A DNA stretch of 64,000 bases from Hyphomonadaceae bacterium (GCA_028285145.1 JANQQC010000045.1:1-64000), one strand, 5' to 3'; counted from the first letter of the stretch, positions 34,657 to 43,633 are shown. Program-made: numbers and translations. Notes: a model not told the origin generated them from the sequence alone.

Positions 34657-35802
34657 ATGACAGACTCATCTCAGCTTTCCGACGTGCAAACGCCGGTTTT
34701 CATTCTGGATATCGGCCGGTTGCAGAAAAACTTGGCAGTCGCAGCGCGCATTCGCCAGGAAACGAGCGCGAAAATTCTGCTCGCGACCAAGGCCTTTGCG
34801 ATGCCGGCTGCCTTTCCCTATATGCGCCCGCATCTGGACGGGACGACAGCGAGTGGGGTTCATGAGGCAAGGTTGGGCGCGACAGAGTTCGGCCGCGATG
34901 TTCATGTCTACTCGCCGGCCTATACCGATAGCAGTCTGCAGCAACTGGCTGGCATCGCCACCGATATCTACTTCAACTCGGCAGAGCAGCTGGCGCGTTT
35001 CGGTCCGGCGGCGCGAGGCATGGCGGCGCGGATCGGGCTTCGGATTAACCCGGGCTATTCAAACGCAACACTTGGCGGAGCGCTATATGATCCGTGTGCG
35101 CCTTATTCGCGATTTGGCGAGGTGGCCACCCGCCTCGGTGAGGTGGACTGGGGAGAGGTCGACACCCTCCATGTCCACGCCCTGTGCGAGTCGCTGCATG
35201 ATGGCTCGCTCGGCCTGATCGAGCATGTGACAGAACACTTCGCAGATCAGATCAGGCAGGTGAGCGCCGTGAATTTCGGCGGCGGGCACTTCATCAACGC
35301 GGAAGGCTATGATGTGAACGCCGTTATTAAGGCCATCGGGGCCTTCCGGGAAGAATTCGGGGTTGATGTGATCCTTGAACCCGGGGCAGGGCTGGTGGTT
35401 GGGACGGGCGAGCTACATGCACGCGTCATTGGCTTGCATGAGAACGACAAACCGATTGCCATCCTGGATGTCTCAGCCTCGACCCACATGCCAGATGTTC
35501 TCGAAGCGCCGTACCGTCCGCAAATCGAAGGCGCAGGCGAAGTCGGCGAGCATGCCCATTCCTACATTCTGGCTGGGAATACCTGTATGACCGGGGACGT
35601 CATCGGCGAGTATTCCTTCGCCGATCCCCTGAAATCGGGCGACCAGCTGATCTTCACCGACCAGATGCACTACAGCTTTGTGAAGACGAACACCTTCAAC
35701 GGAACGCCGCTCGCCAATCTGGCCATCCGCCATGAGGGCGGGGCCGTCGAGATGGTCTCTGATTTTGGATATGAGGCGTTTCGGCAACGCCTCGGGCGCT
35801 AG
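34657..35802 (+). CDS. nspC: Carboxynorspermidine/carboxyspermidine decarboxylase NspC
   Basis: This is a PLP-dependent fold-III decarboxylase completing alternative (nor)spermidine synthesis. The 381-residue protein shows TPVFILDIGRLQKNL, the PLP Lys in ILLATKAFAMP, RINPGYS, HVHALCESLHDGS, VNFGGGHFINAEGYD, EPGAG and the C-terminal MHYSFVKTNTFNGTPLANLAI. Its partner dehydrogenase is upstream at 32-33 kb. The end overlaps the convergent histidine kinase gene by four bases. Confidence 0.95.
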   Translation: MTDSSQLSDVQTPVFILDIGRLQKNLAVAARIRQETSAKILLATKAFAMPAAFPYMRPHLDGTTASGVHEARLGATEFGRDVHVYSPAYTDSSLQQLAGIATDIYFNSAEQLARFGPAARGMAARIGLRINPGYSNATLGGALYDPCAPYSRFGEVATRLGEVDWGEVDTLHVHALCESLHDGSLGLIEHVTEHFADQIRQVSAVNFGGGHFINAEGYDVNAVIKAIGAFREEFGVDVILEPGAGLVVGTGELHARVIGLHENDKPIAILDVSASTHMPDVLEAPYRPQIEGAGEVGEHAHSYILAGNTCMTGDVIGEYSFADPLKSGDQLIFTDQMHYSFVKTNTFNGTPLANLAIRHEGGAVEMVSDFGYEAFRQRLGR

Positions 35803-37406
35803 AGCGCGCCTGCTTTTCTGAGAAGCGCGCGATCCGGCGCGGCCAGAAGGGCTTCCGCGAGTGTCATCACCAGGGCGCGGGAACGGATAGGTTTTTCCAC
35901 CACGGCGTCGAAGCCCGCCGCCAGCGCCTGTGCCCGGCGCGTTGGCGAGGCATCAGCGGTCACGGCGAGGATCACCGCCTTTGCTGTTGCATTGTCGCAG
36001 GCCCTGAACTCGTCGACGAGATCCTCGCCGTTCACGTCCGGCAGGCGAAGGTCGCAAAGCACGGCCTGATAGTCGGCCTCGCTGGCGCGCAGCGTGGCCT
36101 GAAGACCGTTCTCAACCGCATCGACCTGCCATCCGGCAGCGCGTAGGGCCTCGCGCATCACAAACCGGCTGACATCGTGGTCCTCCACAAGCAGCACCCG
36201 GCCGAGTTCGAAGGTCCGGCGCGTCGGAGGAGCAGGGTTGTCGACTGCAAGCCGTGGTCCGGCCTTGCGGACAGCGACACTCACAGTGAAAACTGAGCCG
36301 CCGCCGGGATTGTCGGCAAGGGTGATCGTGCCATCCATTGCCGCAGCGAGTTTGCTGGCAACGGCCAGGCCAAGCCCGATGCCGTCCTTTTCGCTGGCTG
36401 CTCCTTCCTCCGCGCGTTCAAAGGCCCCGAACAGGCGCTGACGATCCGCGGGAGCGATGCCACAACCTGTATCCGTGACACGCATCACGAGTTGAAGCGT
36501 GTTACCATCCTGTTGCGTGCCGAGTTCCGCACTGACGGCCCCGGAATCCGTGAACTTCAGGGCATTGCTGATGAGGTTGAAAAGGATTTGACGTAGTCGG
36601 GCTGGATCAGCCTCGATACGTTTCTCGCTACCGCGCCTGACGGAGACCGCAAGCGCCAACTCGTCAGCTTCGGCACAACCACGCCAAAGGGCTTCAGCAT
36701 CCGAGGCGAACTTTTTAAGATCGAATGGTTCGGGCCTCAGGTCCAGACGGCCCGCATCCAGGCGGGCGGCATCAAGAAGGTCGTCGAGGATGCGTTTCAG
36801 GTGATCGCCAGAATGGGAGATGGCGCGGGCATATCCTCTGGCCGACTTTGAGATATCGGCTTCGCAGAGCATATCGGCGAGGCCGAGAATGCCGGTTAGC
36901 GGCGTGCGGATTTCGTGTCCGACCGCGGCAAGGAAATCGGCTCGGCCGGTCTCGGTCTCTTCTGCGCGGGCCTTCAGGTGTTTCATCGCCCGGGCGCGCT
37001 GGATATTCTCTTCTGCGACGGCAGAGAGAAGGGTCTCTGGCGAGACGAAGCCGACATAGAGCCCGTCAGCATGGACGATCATCCCGTCGATCAGCGCCCG
37101 CGAGTTTTTCTTTGCCGCTGCGCCTGCGACCATGGCGGCCGGCTTGTCACCGCTGACCAGAACAGGCCGCGGACTGGCCGCCTCAATGGCCAGTTTTCCG
37201 GCAATCGGGATATGCGAGCCAGACCTCGCAAAGGCCTCAGAGAGAGCGAGACGGGTAATCAGCCCGACCGGAGCTCCCTCATCGTCGACAACGGGAAGCG
37301 CGCACAACTCCGGCTCAGAGAAAAAGCGCTGCAGGGCCGCTTGGGCGGTTGCATCGGGAGAGAGCGGCAGGATCGGCGCTGCAAGATCGCGCATTTTGGC
37401 GGGCAT
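35799..37406 (-). CDS. Hybrid histidine kinase with N-terminal CBS-like domain
   Basis: The 535-residue cytoplasmic protein starts with a CBS-like pair (residues 10-130; ALPVVDDEGAPVGLITRLALSE). It continues with a short coiled coil and a HisKA domain (FLAAVGHEIRTPLTGILGLADM, catalytic His at about 164). Next come the HATPase (NLISNALKFTDSG, DTGCGIAP, GIGLGLAVASKL) and a C-terminal receiver (LLVEDHD, VLCDLRLPD, VVEKP). There is no membrane segment, so it should sense something internal, perhaps through the CBS part. No cognate regulator is adjacent. Confidence 0.92.
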   Translation of the reverse strand: MPAKMRDLAAPILPLSPDATAQAALQRFFSEPELCALPVVDDEGAPVGLITRLALSEAFARSGSHIPIAGKLAIEAASPRPVLVSGDKPAAMVAGAAAKKNSRALIDGMIVHADGLYVGFVSPETLLSAVAEENIQRARAMKHLKARAEETETGRADFLAAVGHEIRTPLTGILGLADMLCEADISKSARGYARAISHSGDHLKRILDDLLDAARLDAGRLDLRPEPFDLKKFASDAEALWRGCAEADELALAVSVRRGSEKRIEADPARLRQILFNLISNALKFTDSGAVSAELGTQQDGNTLQLVMRVTDTGCGIAPADRQRLFGAFERAEEGAASEKDGIGLGLAVASKLAAAMDGTITLADNPGGGSVFTVSVAVRKAGPRLAVDNPAPPTRRTFELGRVLLVEDHDVSRFVMREALRAAGWQVDAVENGLQATLRASEADYQAVLCDLRLPDVNGEDLVDEFRACDNATAKAVILAVTADASPTRRAQALAAGFDAVVEKPIRSRALVMTLAEALLAAPDRALLRKAGAL

Positions 37407-37489
37407 GGATGACCTGATATCGGCGTCTGATTAACGCCGACACTGCACCCAAAACCTTTCTCAAGCCCGAACCAGACCTAACGAGTTGG

Positions 37490-38080
37490 TTAAAGAACGT
37501 CTTTTTTGCTTGAGACGATTTTTCCGACCAGACCGTACTCAACAGCTTCTTCAGCAGACATCCAGAAGTCGCGGTCGGTGTCCTGCTTGATCTTCTCAAG
37601 CGGCTGACCGGTCGCATCAGCGAAAATCTTGTTCAAACGCTCGCGCATCTTGATGATTTCGCGGGCCTGGATTTCGACGTCAGTGGCCTGTCCGCCGACG
37701 CCGCCACGGGGTTCGTGAAGCAGGAAGCGGGTGTTTGGCAGTGCGTAGCGGTTTTCCTTCGTCGCGGCCGAGTAGATCAGCGCACCCGCACTGGCGACCC
37801 AGCCCGTGCCGAGCACTTTTACCGGGGCTTCGACGAATTTGATCATGTCATGGATCATGTCGCCGGACTCAACGTGCCCGCCGGGGGAGGAGAGCACCAG
37901 GAGGATGGGCTCCTGACTTTCAGACGCGAGGGCCAGCAGCCGCTCGCACACACGGCGGGCCTGTTTGTCGTCAATGCCACCGGTGAGGAGAATGGTCCTT
38001 GCATTGAAGAGGGCTTCTTCAAGAAAGGCGTTGGGCTCGCCAATTGGCCGTTCGTTGGATTCTTCGTCGAGGCGGGTCAT
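37490..38080 (-). CDS. clpP: ClpP-family serine protease, paralog-type
   Basis: The 196-residue protein keeps the ClpP triad: Ser in GWVASAGALIYSA, His in RFLLHEPRGGVGG and Asp in KQDTDRDFWMSAEEAVEYGLV. GWVASAG differs from the GQAASMGA of the main housekeeping ClpP. The gene stands alone, without clpX or tig, suggesting a second ClpP. SSPGGHVESG and MIHDMI are also family features. The ATG at 38080 follows GGAG. The start of the longer frame (38110) has no ribosome site. Confidence 0.9.
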   Translation of the reverse strand: MTRLDEESNERPIGEPNAFLEEALFNARTILLTGGIDDKQARRVCERLLALASESQEPILLVLSSPGGHVESGDMIHDMIKFVEAPVKVLGTGWVASAGALIYSAATKENRYALPNTRFLLHEPRGGVGGQATDVEIQAREIIKMRERLNKIFADATGQPLEKIKQDTDRDFWMSAEEAVEYGLVGKIVSSKKDVL

Positions 38081-38176
38081 GCAGGCTCCGGAATGAAACG
38101 TTGACGGCATAGGTGAGGCGCGCAGCGCGTCTGGTCAATGGGTGACCAGCCATAGGCTGTGAAAGAAACCGGCTGA

Positions 38177-38848
38177 CTATGCGCCGAGGATGCGCTGGAC
38201 CAGTCCCATTGCGCCGGTAAAGCGCAGGCCGCCATCACGGACCGCAAGCGCAAAGCATGGTGATCCGGGGTCGGCTACAGGTTGGTGGGTGTCTTCCGGG
38301 CCCTTCAGCGCGACATCGCCGGGCCCGAACGAGCCAGTCTCGTCGGTAAAGCCGCCGGCCGCAATCAAGGTTGCCTCGTATCCCTCATGGGTGTGGCGCG
38401 GTACGGCTGCACCTGGTTCGATCCGGTAAAGCTCGACTTCCGCATCGCTCGCGCAGTCCAACCGCAGGCGGCGAATGCCGGGAGAGGTGAATTGCCAACC
38501 CGTTGAGCCGGCCGCATCCAGCGCCTTCGCGCGAAGCGGTTCGGGCAGAGTAAGGATTTCATCAAGCGCCTTGCCTGCCATCCGTGCGGCACTGTCCTCG
38601 GTTGCGCGGGTCACTTCGAGATCGTCAATCACGGCTAAAGCCCGATCGGCCGCGCCGTCGGCCATCTCTGCCTTGTCTTCGCGCTCTAGTAGAACGCCCG
38701 CGATCACTTCGGACTGGCGCACCGTCTCCGCAATGTCCGCGCGGAGCGCGCTTTGGGTCTCCACAAGCAATGCGAATGCCGGATCGAGACATCCGGCCGC
38801 GTAGGCGCTGTAGAGTTCGCTGAAGGTGGGAGGTCTGTTACTCGACAT
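38177..38848 (-). CDS. ChrR-like cupin anti-sigma factor lacking zinc-finger ligands
   Basis: ChrR proteins hold an ECF sigma factor inactive until singlet oxygen or peroxide is met. The N-terminal LYSAYAAGCLDPAFALLVET matches the anti-sigma domain. Where ChrR has His, His, Cys and Cys this protein has Pro, Gln, Arg and Ile (TQSALRADIA), so the structural zinc site appears lost. The C-terminal cupin keeps VPRHTHEGYEATL, GPGDV and DTHQPV, its metal ligands. It lies 92 bases after the sigma gene. The start is uncertain; GTG 38893 and ATG 38869 are also in frame. Confidence 0.85.
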   Translation of the reverse strand: MSSNRPPTFSELYSAYAAGCLDPAFALLVETQSALRADIAETVRQSEVIAGVLLEREDKAEMADGAADRALAVIDDLEVTRATEDSAARMAGKALDEILTLPEPLRAKALDAAGSTGWQFTSPGIRRLRLDCASDAEVELYRIEPGAAVPRHTHEGYEATLIAAGGFTDETGSFGPGDVALKGPEDTHQPVADPGSPCFALAVRDGGLRFTGAMGLVQRILGA

Positions 38849-38940
38849 GTCTTGATCTTGGAATTTCATTTGTAATTCAGCGATATTGAGCACTCGGCGT
38901 CTTGGTCAAGTCATTGCAGCTCTGGATTGCACAGGGGAGG

Positions 38941-39522
38941 TTAAGACTCAGCTTCCAACTGGCCTCTCAGGCGATTGAAGGCGAGCCGGATCCGAGATTT
39001 TACCGTTCCCAGCGGCAGGTTAAATGCCTTTGCAATCTCAGTGTGCGATAGGCCGTCATAGAAGGCCGCCTGCAGCAGGATGAGTTGCTCTTCTGGGAGG
39101 GTTGCGAGCTCGCGGCGCACGATTTCCTCATGCTGGAGGCGGTTCAGGCCGTCATCGGGCTGCTCGGCCGGGGCTGGCTGCAGCATTGGCTCATCGGGCT
39201 CCAAAGCGGGTTTGTTGTTGCGACGATGCGCATCAATCCGGCGGTTTCGTGCAATGCGGAAAATCCAGGTGGAAACGGAAGCCTTCGAGCGGTCATACTG
39301 GTCGGCCTTGCGCCAGACCGTGACCATGACTTCCTGCGCCAGTTCTTCGGCTTCCTGATCGTCGGCCCCGAGCCGGCGCATATAGCTCTTCAGCCGCGGA
39401 GCGAAGAACTCGAACAGTTCAGTGAACGCATCCCGGCATTGACGTGACGCAATCCGCCCGACACACGCCGCGAAGTGTTCGCGCTGCTCGCGCTCAATGT
39501 CTAGATTGGTCGTTTGGGTCAC
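38941..39522 (-). CDS. ECF sigma factor, RpoE/ChrR (ECF11) type
   Basis: The 193-residue sigma factor has region 2 (FTELFEFFAPRLKSYMRRLG, AEELAQEVMVTVWRKADQYD, STWIFRIARNRRIDAHRR) and region 4 (LATLPEEQLILLQAAFYDGL, HTEIAKAFNLPLGTVKSRIR). The ADDQEAEELAQEVM and DGLSHTEIA segments fit the ChrR-controlled group. The GTG start at 39522 follows a GTGGG stretch. The next gene is its ChrR-like partner. Two inverted repeats lie upstream. It probably drives an oxidative-stress regulon. Confidence 0.92.
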   Translation of the reverse strand: MTQTTNLDIEREQREHFAACVGRIASRQCRDAFTELFEFFAPRLKSYMRRLGADDQEAEELAQEVMVTVWRKADQYDRSKASVSTWIFRIARNRRIDAHRRNNKPALEPDEPMLQPAPAEQPDDGLNRLQHEEIVRRELATLPEEQLILLQAAFYDGLSHTEIAKAFNLPLGTVKSRIRLAFNRLRGQLEAES

Positions 39523-39532
39523 GAACCCACTC

Positions 39533-39554
39533 TTTTATGGCCGCGACCATAAAA
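39533..39554. promoter_or_regulatory. Perfect inverted repeat 10 bases before the ECF sigma start
   Basis: TTTTATGG (39533-39540) and CCATAAAA (39547-39554) are perfectly symmetrical around a six-base CCGCGA. In the sigma mRNA this would be a small hairpin just upstream of the ribosome site; as DNA it could be an operator. A related CCATTTATG follows at about 39558. Function is inference. Confidence 0.5.
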
Positions 39555-39602
39555 CGCCATTTATGAACCTTAAGCAACTCTGACGTTGGTCAATTCTCAG
39601 TT

Positions 39603-39621
39603 ACACACGTTTATCGTGTGT
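39603..39621. promoter_or_regulatory. Perfect inverted repeat in sigma/IalB divergent region
   Basis: ACACACG (39603-39609) and CGTGTGT (39615-39621) are perfect arms around TTTAT. The site lies 80 bases from both divergent start codons (sigma at 39522, IalB at 39698), a natural place for a shared operator. The 175-base region holds no gene. Confidence 0.45.
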
Positions 39622-39697
39622 GACAAAATTCGGCCTTAACCGCCCCTCAGGATTTGAGGTGCAGAGACATTTCACCAAGTAGAGGACTGCTCTTCGG

Positions 39698-40213
39698 ATG
39701 GCGATCAGACGACTGAAACTCAGCAAGGCAGGCCTCCTGGGTCTGATGTCGGCAATGCTGGCGGGAGCCGCAACAGCAGCGCCGTCCGCAATTGGGCGGT
39801 TCAATGACTGGACCGTTTATGAGGACACTGTGGGCGGTACGCGGATCTGCTTTGCGGCCACCGAAGCGACTGATAAGGCTCCGAAGTCTGCTTCCCATGG
39901 CGATGTATGGTTTTACGTCACCAACTGGGCGGACGGCGCAGCCCGCGGCCAACCCAGCCTGAAGGTGGGCTACGAGCTACGCGCTGACCTGCCGGCAAAG
40001 GCACGGATCGGGCGCTCGGTCTGGCCGATGTTTAATAATCAAAACGAGGCTTTCGCGGAGGATGAGGATGATCCGCGTATCGTTAGAGCCCTGAAGCGCG
40101 GGTCTGAGCTGCGTGTCGAGGCGGTCTCCGCGCGCAATACTGCGGTCGCTTATCACTTCTCTCTGAAGGGCTCCTCCAAGGCGATTGACCGCGCCGCAGC
40201 GGCCTGCCGCTGA
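39698..40213 (+). CDS. Invasion-associated locus B (IalB) family protein
   Basis: The 171-residue exported protein has a signal peptide ending AGAATAA (cleavage at about residue 28). The mature part has IGRFNDWTVYEDTVGGTRIC, CFAATEATDKAPKSASHGDV, FYVTNWADGAARGQPSLKVGY and a C-terminal FSLKGSSKAIDRAAAAC. These match periplasmic IalB-like proteins, common in alphaproteobacteria and not evidence of pathogenicity. It is divergent from the ECF sigma gene. Confidence 0.88.
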   Translation: MAIRRLKLSKAGLLGLMSAMLAGAATAAPSAIGRFNDWTVYEDTVGGTRICFAATEATDKAPKSASHGDVWFYVTNWADGAARGQPSLKVGYELRADLPAKARIGRSVWPMFNNQNEAFAEDEDDPRIVRALKRGSELRVEAVSARNTAVAYHFSLKGSSKAIDRAAAACR

Positions 40214-40240
40214 ATATCGCCCTGACGGCGCGGCCGTGTT

Positions 40241-41419
40241 ATGGGCCGCCTCATGAAGACCGAACTTGATCTGACCCGGCGGCCACAGGTCGCCGCTGCG
40301 CCGGTATCTCTTGCCGGTATGCCGGTCCCTGCTTTGCGCAGTGAGATGGAGGCGCTCGGCCTCGATCCGAAGAAAGCCAGGATGCGCGCGCACCAGCTGC
40401 GCCGTTGGATGCACTATTTCGGGGTGCAGGACTTCGACGGCATGACGGATATCGCCAAGGCTCTGCGCGCGCAGCTCGCCGAGCAGTACACACTGGAGCG
40501 GCCTGAAATCGTGGAGCACAAGATCTCGGTCGACGGCACGCAGAAATGGCTTACCCGGTTCGGCCCGAACGTCGAAGGCGAGAGCGTGTTCATCCCCGAT
40601 GTCGCAAGGTCGGGCGCGCTTTGCGTCTCGTCGCAGGTTGGCTGTACGCTCAATTGCACCTTCTGCCATACCGGCACGCAAAAGCTCGTTCGCAACCTGA
40701 CGGCACAGGAGATTGTCGCGCAGGTGCTGATCGCGCGGGACGAGCTCGAAGAGTGGCCGTCAGCAGCTGAGAACCGCCGCCTGACCAATATCGTTTTCAT
40801 GGGCATGGGCGAGCCGCTCTACAATCTGGATCATGTCGCCGACGCCATCGACACGATCTCCGACGGGGACGGACTGGCAATCGGTCGCCGGCGCATAACA
40901 GTCTCGACGGCGGGCGTTGCTCCGAAAATCCCCGAGCTTGGCGCTCGGACGGGTGCGATGCTTGCGATTTCCCTCCACGCGGTGCGGGACGATCTGCGGG
41001 ATGAGATCGTACCGATCAATCGCAAGTATGACCTGCAGACCCTGTTCGAGGCCATCCGGGCCTATCCGGACCTTGGCAATTCGAAACGGGTGACCTTTGA
41101 ATATGTCATGCTGAAGGGCGTGAATGACTCCGCTGCTGAAGCGCGGGACCTCGTCAAACTGTTGCGCGGCGTCCCGGCCAAGATCAATCTGATCCCCTTC
41201 AATCCCTGGCCTGGCGCACCCTATGAGTGCTCGGACTGGGAAACCATCGAGGCCTTCGCCGACATTGTGAACCGCGCCGGCTATGCCTCACCCATCCGCA
41301 CGCCCCGGGGCAGGGACATCTTCGCCGCCTGCGGGCAGTTGCGCTCGGAAAGCGTGAAGAAGAGCGCCGCCGAGAAGCGCCGCGAGGCGGCGGCTGCCGA
41401 CACTCATCTGAGTCACTGA
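40241..41419 (+). CDS. rlmN: 23S rRNA/tRNA adenine-C2 methyltransferase RlmN
   Basis: This radical-SAM enzyme methylates A2503 of 23S rRNA and A37 of some tRNAs. The 392-residue protein has the [13 protein letters not shown] cluster loop (CxxxCxxC), [40 protein letters not shown] and the methyl-carrying Cys region FAACGQL near the end. Either ATG 40241 or 40253 could be used; neither has a strong ribosome site. Its last seven bases overlap the convergent lipoprotein gene. Confidence 0.96.
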   Translation: MGRLMKTELDLTRRPQVAAAPVSLAGMPVPALRSEMEALGLDPKKARMRAHQLRRWMHYFGVQDFDGMTDIAKALRAQLAEQYTLERPEIVEHKISVDGTQKWLTRFGPNVEGESVFIPDVARSGALCVSSQVGCTLNCTFCHTGTQKLVRNLTAQEIVAQVLIARDELEEWPSAAENRRLTNIVFMGMGEPLYNLDHVADAIDTISDGDGLAIGRRRITVSTAGVAPKIPELGARTGAMLAISLHAVRDDLRDEIVPINRKYDLQTLFEAIRAYPDLGNSKRVTFEYVMLKGVNDSAAEARDLVKLLRGVPAKINLIPFNPWPGAPYECSDWETIEAFADIVNRAGYASPIRTPRGRDIFAACGQLRSESVKKSAAEKRREAAAADTHLSH

Positions 41420-41853
41420 GTGGCTGGATAGTACCAGACCCGAACAATCAATCCGTCATTGATCTCGTAGACTGCGAGTGCCGATTGTTCGGCTGTCGAG
41501 CCGTCTGCGCCTAGCCAGCTGGCGGTCTCCTGCACCGCGATGAAGGGGCCGTCCACCACTGAGCGCCCGAGCAAGCTGGTCGTTGCGCTCGGCGAAGCCA
41601 CATAATCTGTCATTTGCGCCACGAGGTCCGCCTTGCCATCGGCGACAACAACAATCTGATCGCCCTCGACGCTGAGCCACTGAATGTCTGGATGCATCAG
41701 CGCTGACATCGCAGCGACATCCCGATCATTGTACGCCTCTGTGTAAGACGAGATGACCGTGTGTTGGCTGTTTTTCTGAATGGCCGCGCTCGATACGCAC
41801 CCGGCCAGTGTCGAGCCAGCTGCGACTATCACAACCGTCGAGAAAAACTTCAT
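41413..41853 (-). CDS. NTF2/SnoaL-like lipoprotein
   Basis: The 146-residue protein begins with a lipoprotein signal ending STLAGC (Cys at about 19). The remainder is an NTF2-like cone: [32 protein letters not shown], then [11 protein letters not shown] and a final [17 protein letters not shown]. Such folds bind small ligands or are catalytic; this one is probably a periplasmic or outer-membrane-attached member of unknown role. It is convergent with rlmN. Confidence 0.82.
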   Translation of the reverse strand: MKFFSTVVIVAAGSTLAGCVSSAAIQKNSQHTVISSYTEAYNDRDVAAMSALMHPDIQWLSVEGDQIVVVADGKADLVAQMTDYVASPSATTSLLGRSVVDGPFIAVQETASWLGADGSTAEQSALAVYEINDGLIVRVWYYPATQ

Positions 41854-41947
41854 GGTTCACACCTCAGGCAAGGTGGAGCGATCGGGGCCCCAATGGGGCC
41901 TCTTACCATTTGTACGCCTGGTTCCGCCGAACAGCAAAAGGTGGGTC

Positions 41948-42559
41948 CTAGGCTGCCGCGCTTTCGCGCGCCGCAACCCGGTCAAACCATGCGCTGACAT
42001 TTTTCAGATCGCGGTTGAGTGGCTGGCCAACCGCTTCTCCGAAAGTGAGAAAGCAGAACAGCAGGACATCGGCGAGTGAGAAGTTTTCGCCTGCCAGAAA
42101 GGCTTTGCCATCCATCTGGCCGTCCAGCCATTTCAGCTTGTCCTGCGCGCAGGCTTTCAGGCCGTCGGCGGCTTCGGGGAGGCAGCGCATCCGATCCTGA
42201 AACATGGGCAGGCCTTCGCTGAATCGGAACCCATTGGCCAGCGGCTCGATGACGTTGAGGTCGGCCCAGCGGGTCCATTGGCGTGTTTTGGCGCGCGCCT
42301 CCGGCGTTGATCCGATCAGGCTGTCGCCGGGATGGGTCTCATCGAGATATTCGCAAATGACCGTGATCTCGGTGAGGATCGATCCGTTATCCAGTTGCAG
42401 GGCAGGGAGCTGGCCGGCGGCGTTGACCTCCAAATAGGGCGCGGCCCGATTGGCCCCGGCCATGATGTCCACTTCTTCCATATCGAGAGAGATACCGCGT
42501 TCAGCGGCAAACATACGAACGACATGGGGGTTCGGGCCCACGGAATTGTAGAGTTTCAT
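41948..42559 (-). CDS. Glutathione S-transferase family protein
   Basis: The 203-residue cytoplasmic GST begins MKLYNSVGPNPHVVRMFAAE, has the thioredoxin-fold AAGQLPALQLDNGSILTEITVI with the cis-Pro and Thr-Glu glutathione contact, and a helical C-terminal domain with FLAGENFSLADVLLF. The ATG at 42559 has GAGGA nine bases upstream. It is separate from, and unlike, the lipoprotein GST at 31 kb. The substrate is unknown. Confidence 0.9.
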   Translation of the reverse strand: MKLYNSVGPNPHVVRMFAAERGISLDMEEVDIMAGANRAAPYLEVNAAGQLPALQLDNGSILTEITVICEYLDETHPGDSLIGSTPEARAKTRQWTRWADLNVIEPLANGFRFSEGLPMFQDRMRCLPEAADGLKACAQDKLKWLDGQMDGKAFLAGENFSLADVLLFCFLTFGEAVGQPLNRDLKNVSAWFDRVAARESAAA

Positions 42560-42622
42560 TCTGGCTGTCCTCACTTGATATCTATTATGAGGAGCATGCT
42601 GCGCGCCTTTACCGGCCGTCTG

Positions 42623-43633
42623 TCAACGCTTCGCAGACCGGACCATGAAGGCGTGCGCGGCCTCTCCGACAAAGTCGGACAGTTCGAGGATGTCGCTGAT
42701 AGCGGTGCGGACGCTTTCCTCGCTCCATTCGCCTGTGACCAGGTTGAGCAGGTCGAACCGGTCCCCGCCACCCTCAAGATTGATCACGAGATGCTGCCCG
42801 AAGGCCGTGGCCTTGATCTTGTCGCCATGGGCGAGCTCTGCAACGCGCTCAATCACCGCCGGATTGAAAATGGCGCGCGCCTCGGTCTGATCATTGCTGC
42901 GCAGCTTGAAACGGCGTGAGAAGATTTGAGGTCCGAGATCGACCTCGTCGAGATCAGCTTTGCTGACATTGCGTGGCCAGCTGGTTGACCTTGTTCGCAA
43001 CTGCGTGACGCCCTGAAGGCGCAGCGGGGCCGTCAGCACGATGACAAGGTGATGAATGTCTGGTGCCTCATCGACACTTTCGACCCATTCGAAGGCGGCG
43101 AAGGTGACGCCTTCACGTTCGCCCAGAAACCCGTCTTCCAGACGCGCGCTTGTCGCCTGGTTCGCATAGATCGCCCGTTGCTCCGGCGTCCCGCCAATCA
43201 CCGTCGCCGGCGCGGCCATGACACCGGCCTGCCGGGCGGCCTCAAGCGCGTCATCCATACCGCCATGCGTCTCCAGCATCTTAACGGCCTCGCGGATTTC
43301 CTTTGGCGCGCGTTTCCAGTTGGCAAAGGCTTTCAGGGAGGGCGGAGCTCCGCCGGGTGCCGGAACATATGTAAAGCCCGCCCGGGCCGCGAAAGCTGAC
43401 AAGGCCTTCGACCGCACCAGAAACCGGCTCTGACTTCGCAGCAGGAGGCCGACGAATCGATCCCTGAACAGGATGAGGATGCCGAAGATGCAGGCCAGAA
43501 AGCCGACAATGAACAGGGGGATGTGCAGGATGATGCCGAAGAATCCGTCCGGCAGGATGCCATCCAGAGTCATGTTTAGAACAAAGAACAGAATAATCCC
43601 AATGGACATCGGCAGGCCGAGGCCCTTAGGCAC
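42623..43633 (-). CDS. DUF3137-like membrane protein
   Basis: From the GTG at 43633 the protein has 336 residues: two membrane helices (about 10-30 and 33-56), then a cytoplasmic domain with DGFLGEREGVTFAAFEWVE and FSRRFKLRSNDQTEARAIFN, which resembles DUF3137. The function is unknown. The frame remains protein-like for 42 codons further upstream (LPGFDGVQAEFDHEFGLELA) to a CTG at 43759 that is seven bases after AAGGA. No ATG, GTG or TTG is in that extension, so the true start may be CTG. It follows the J-domain gene. Confidence 0.8.
   Translation of the reverse strand: MPKGLGLPMSIGIILFFVLNMTLDGILPDGFFGIILHIPLFIVGFLACIFGILILFRDRFVGLLLRSQSRFLVRSKALSAFAARAGFTYVPAPGGAPPSLKAFANWKRAPKEIREAVKMLETHGGMDDALEAARQAGVMAAPATVIGGTPEQRAIYANQATSARLEDGFLGEREGVTFAAFEWVESVDEAPDIHHLVIVLTAPLRLQGVTQLRTRSTSWPRNVSKADLDEVDLGPQIFSRRFKLRSNDQTEARAIFNPAVIERVAELAHGDKIKATAFGQHLVINLEGGGDRFDLLNLVTGEWSEESVRTAISDILELSDFVGEAAHAFMVRSAKR

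Noticed and set aside
39698-40213. IalB as an invasion or virulence factor
   Set aside because: The family is widespread in free-living alphaproteobacteria; the name reflects its first description only.
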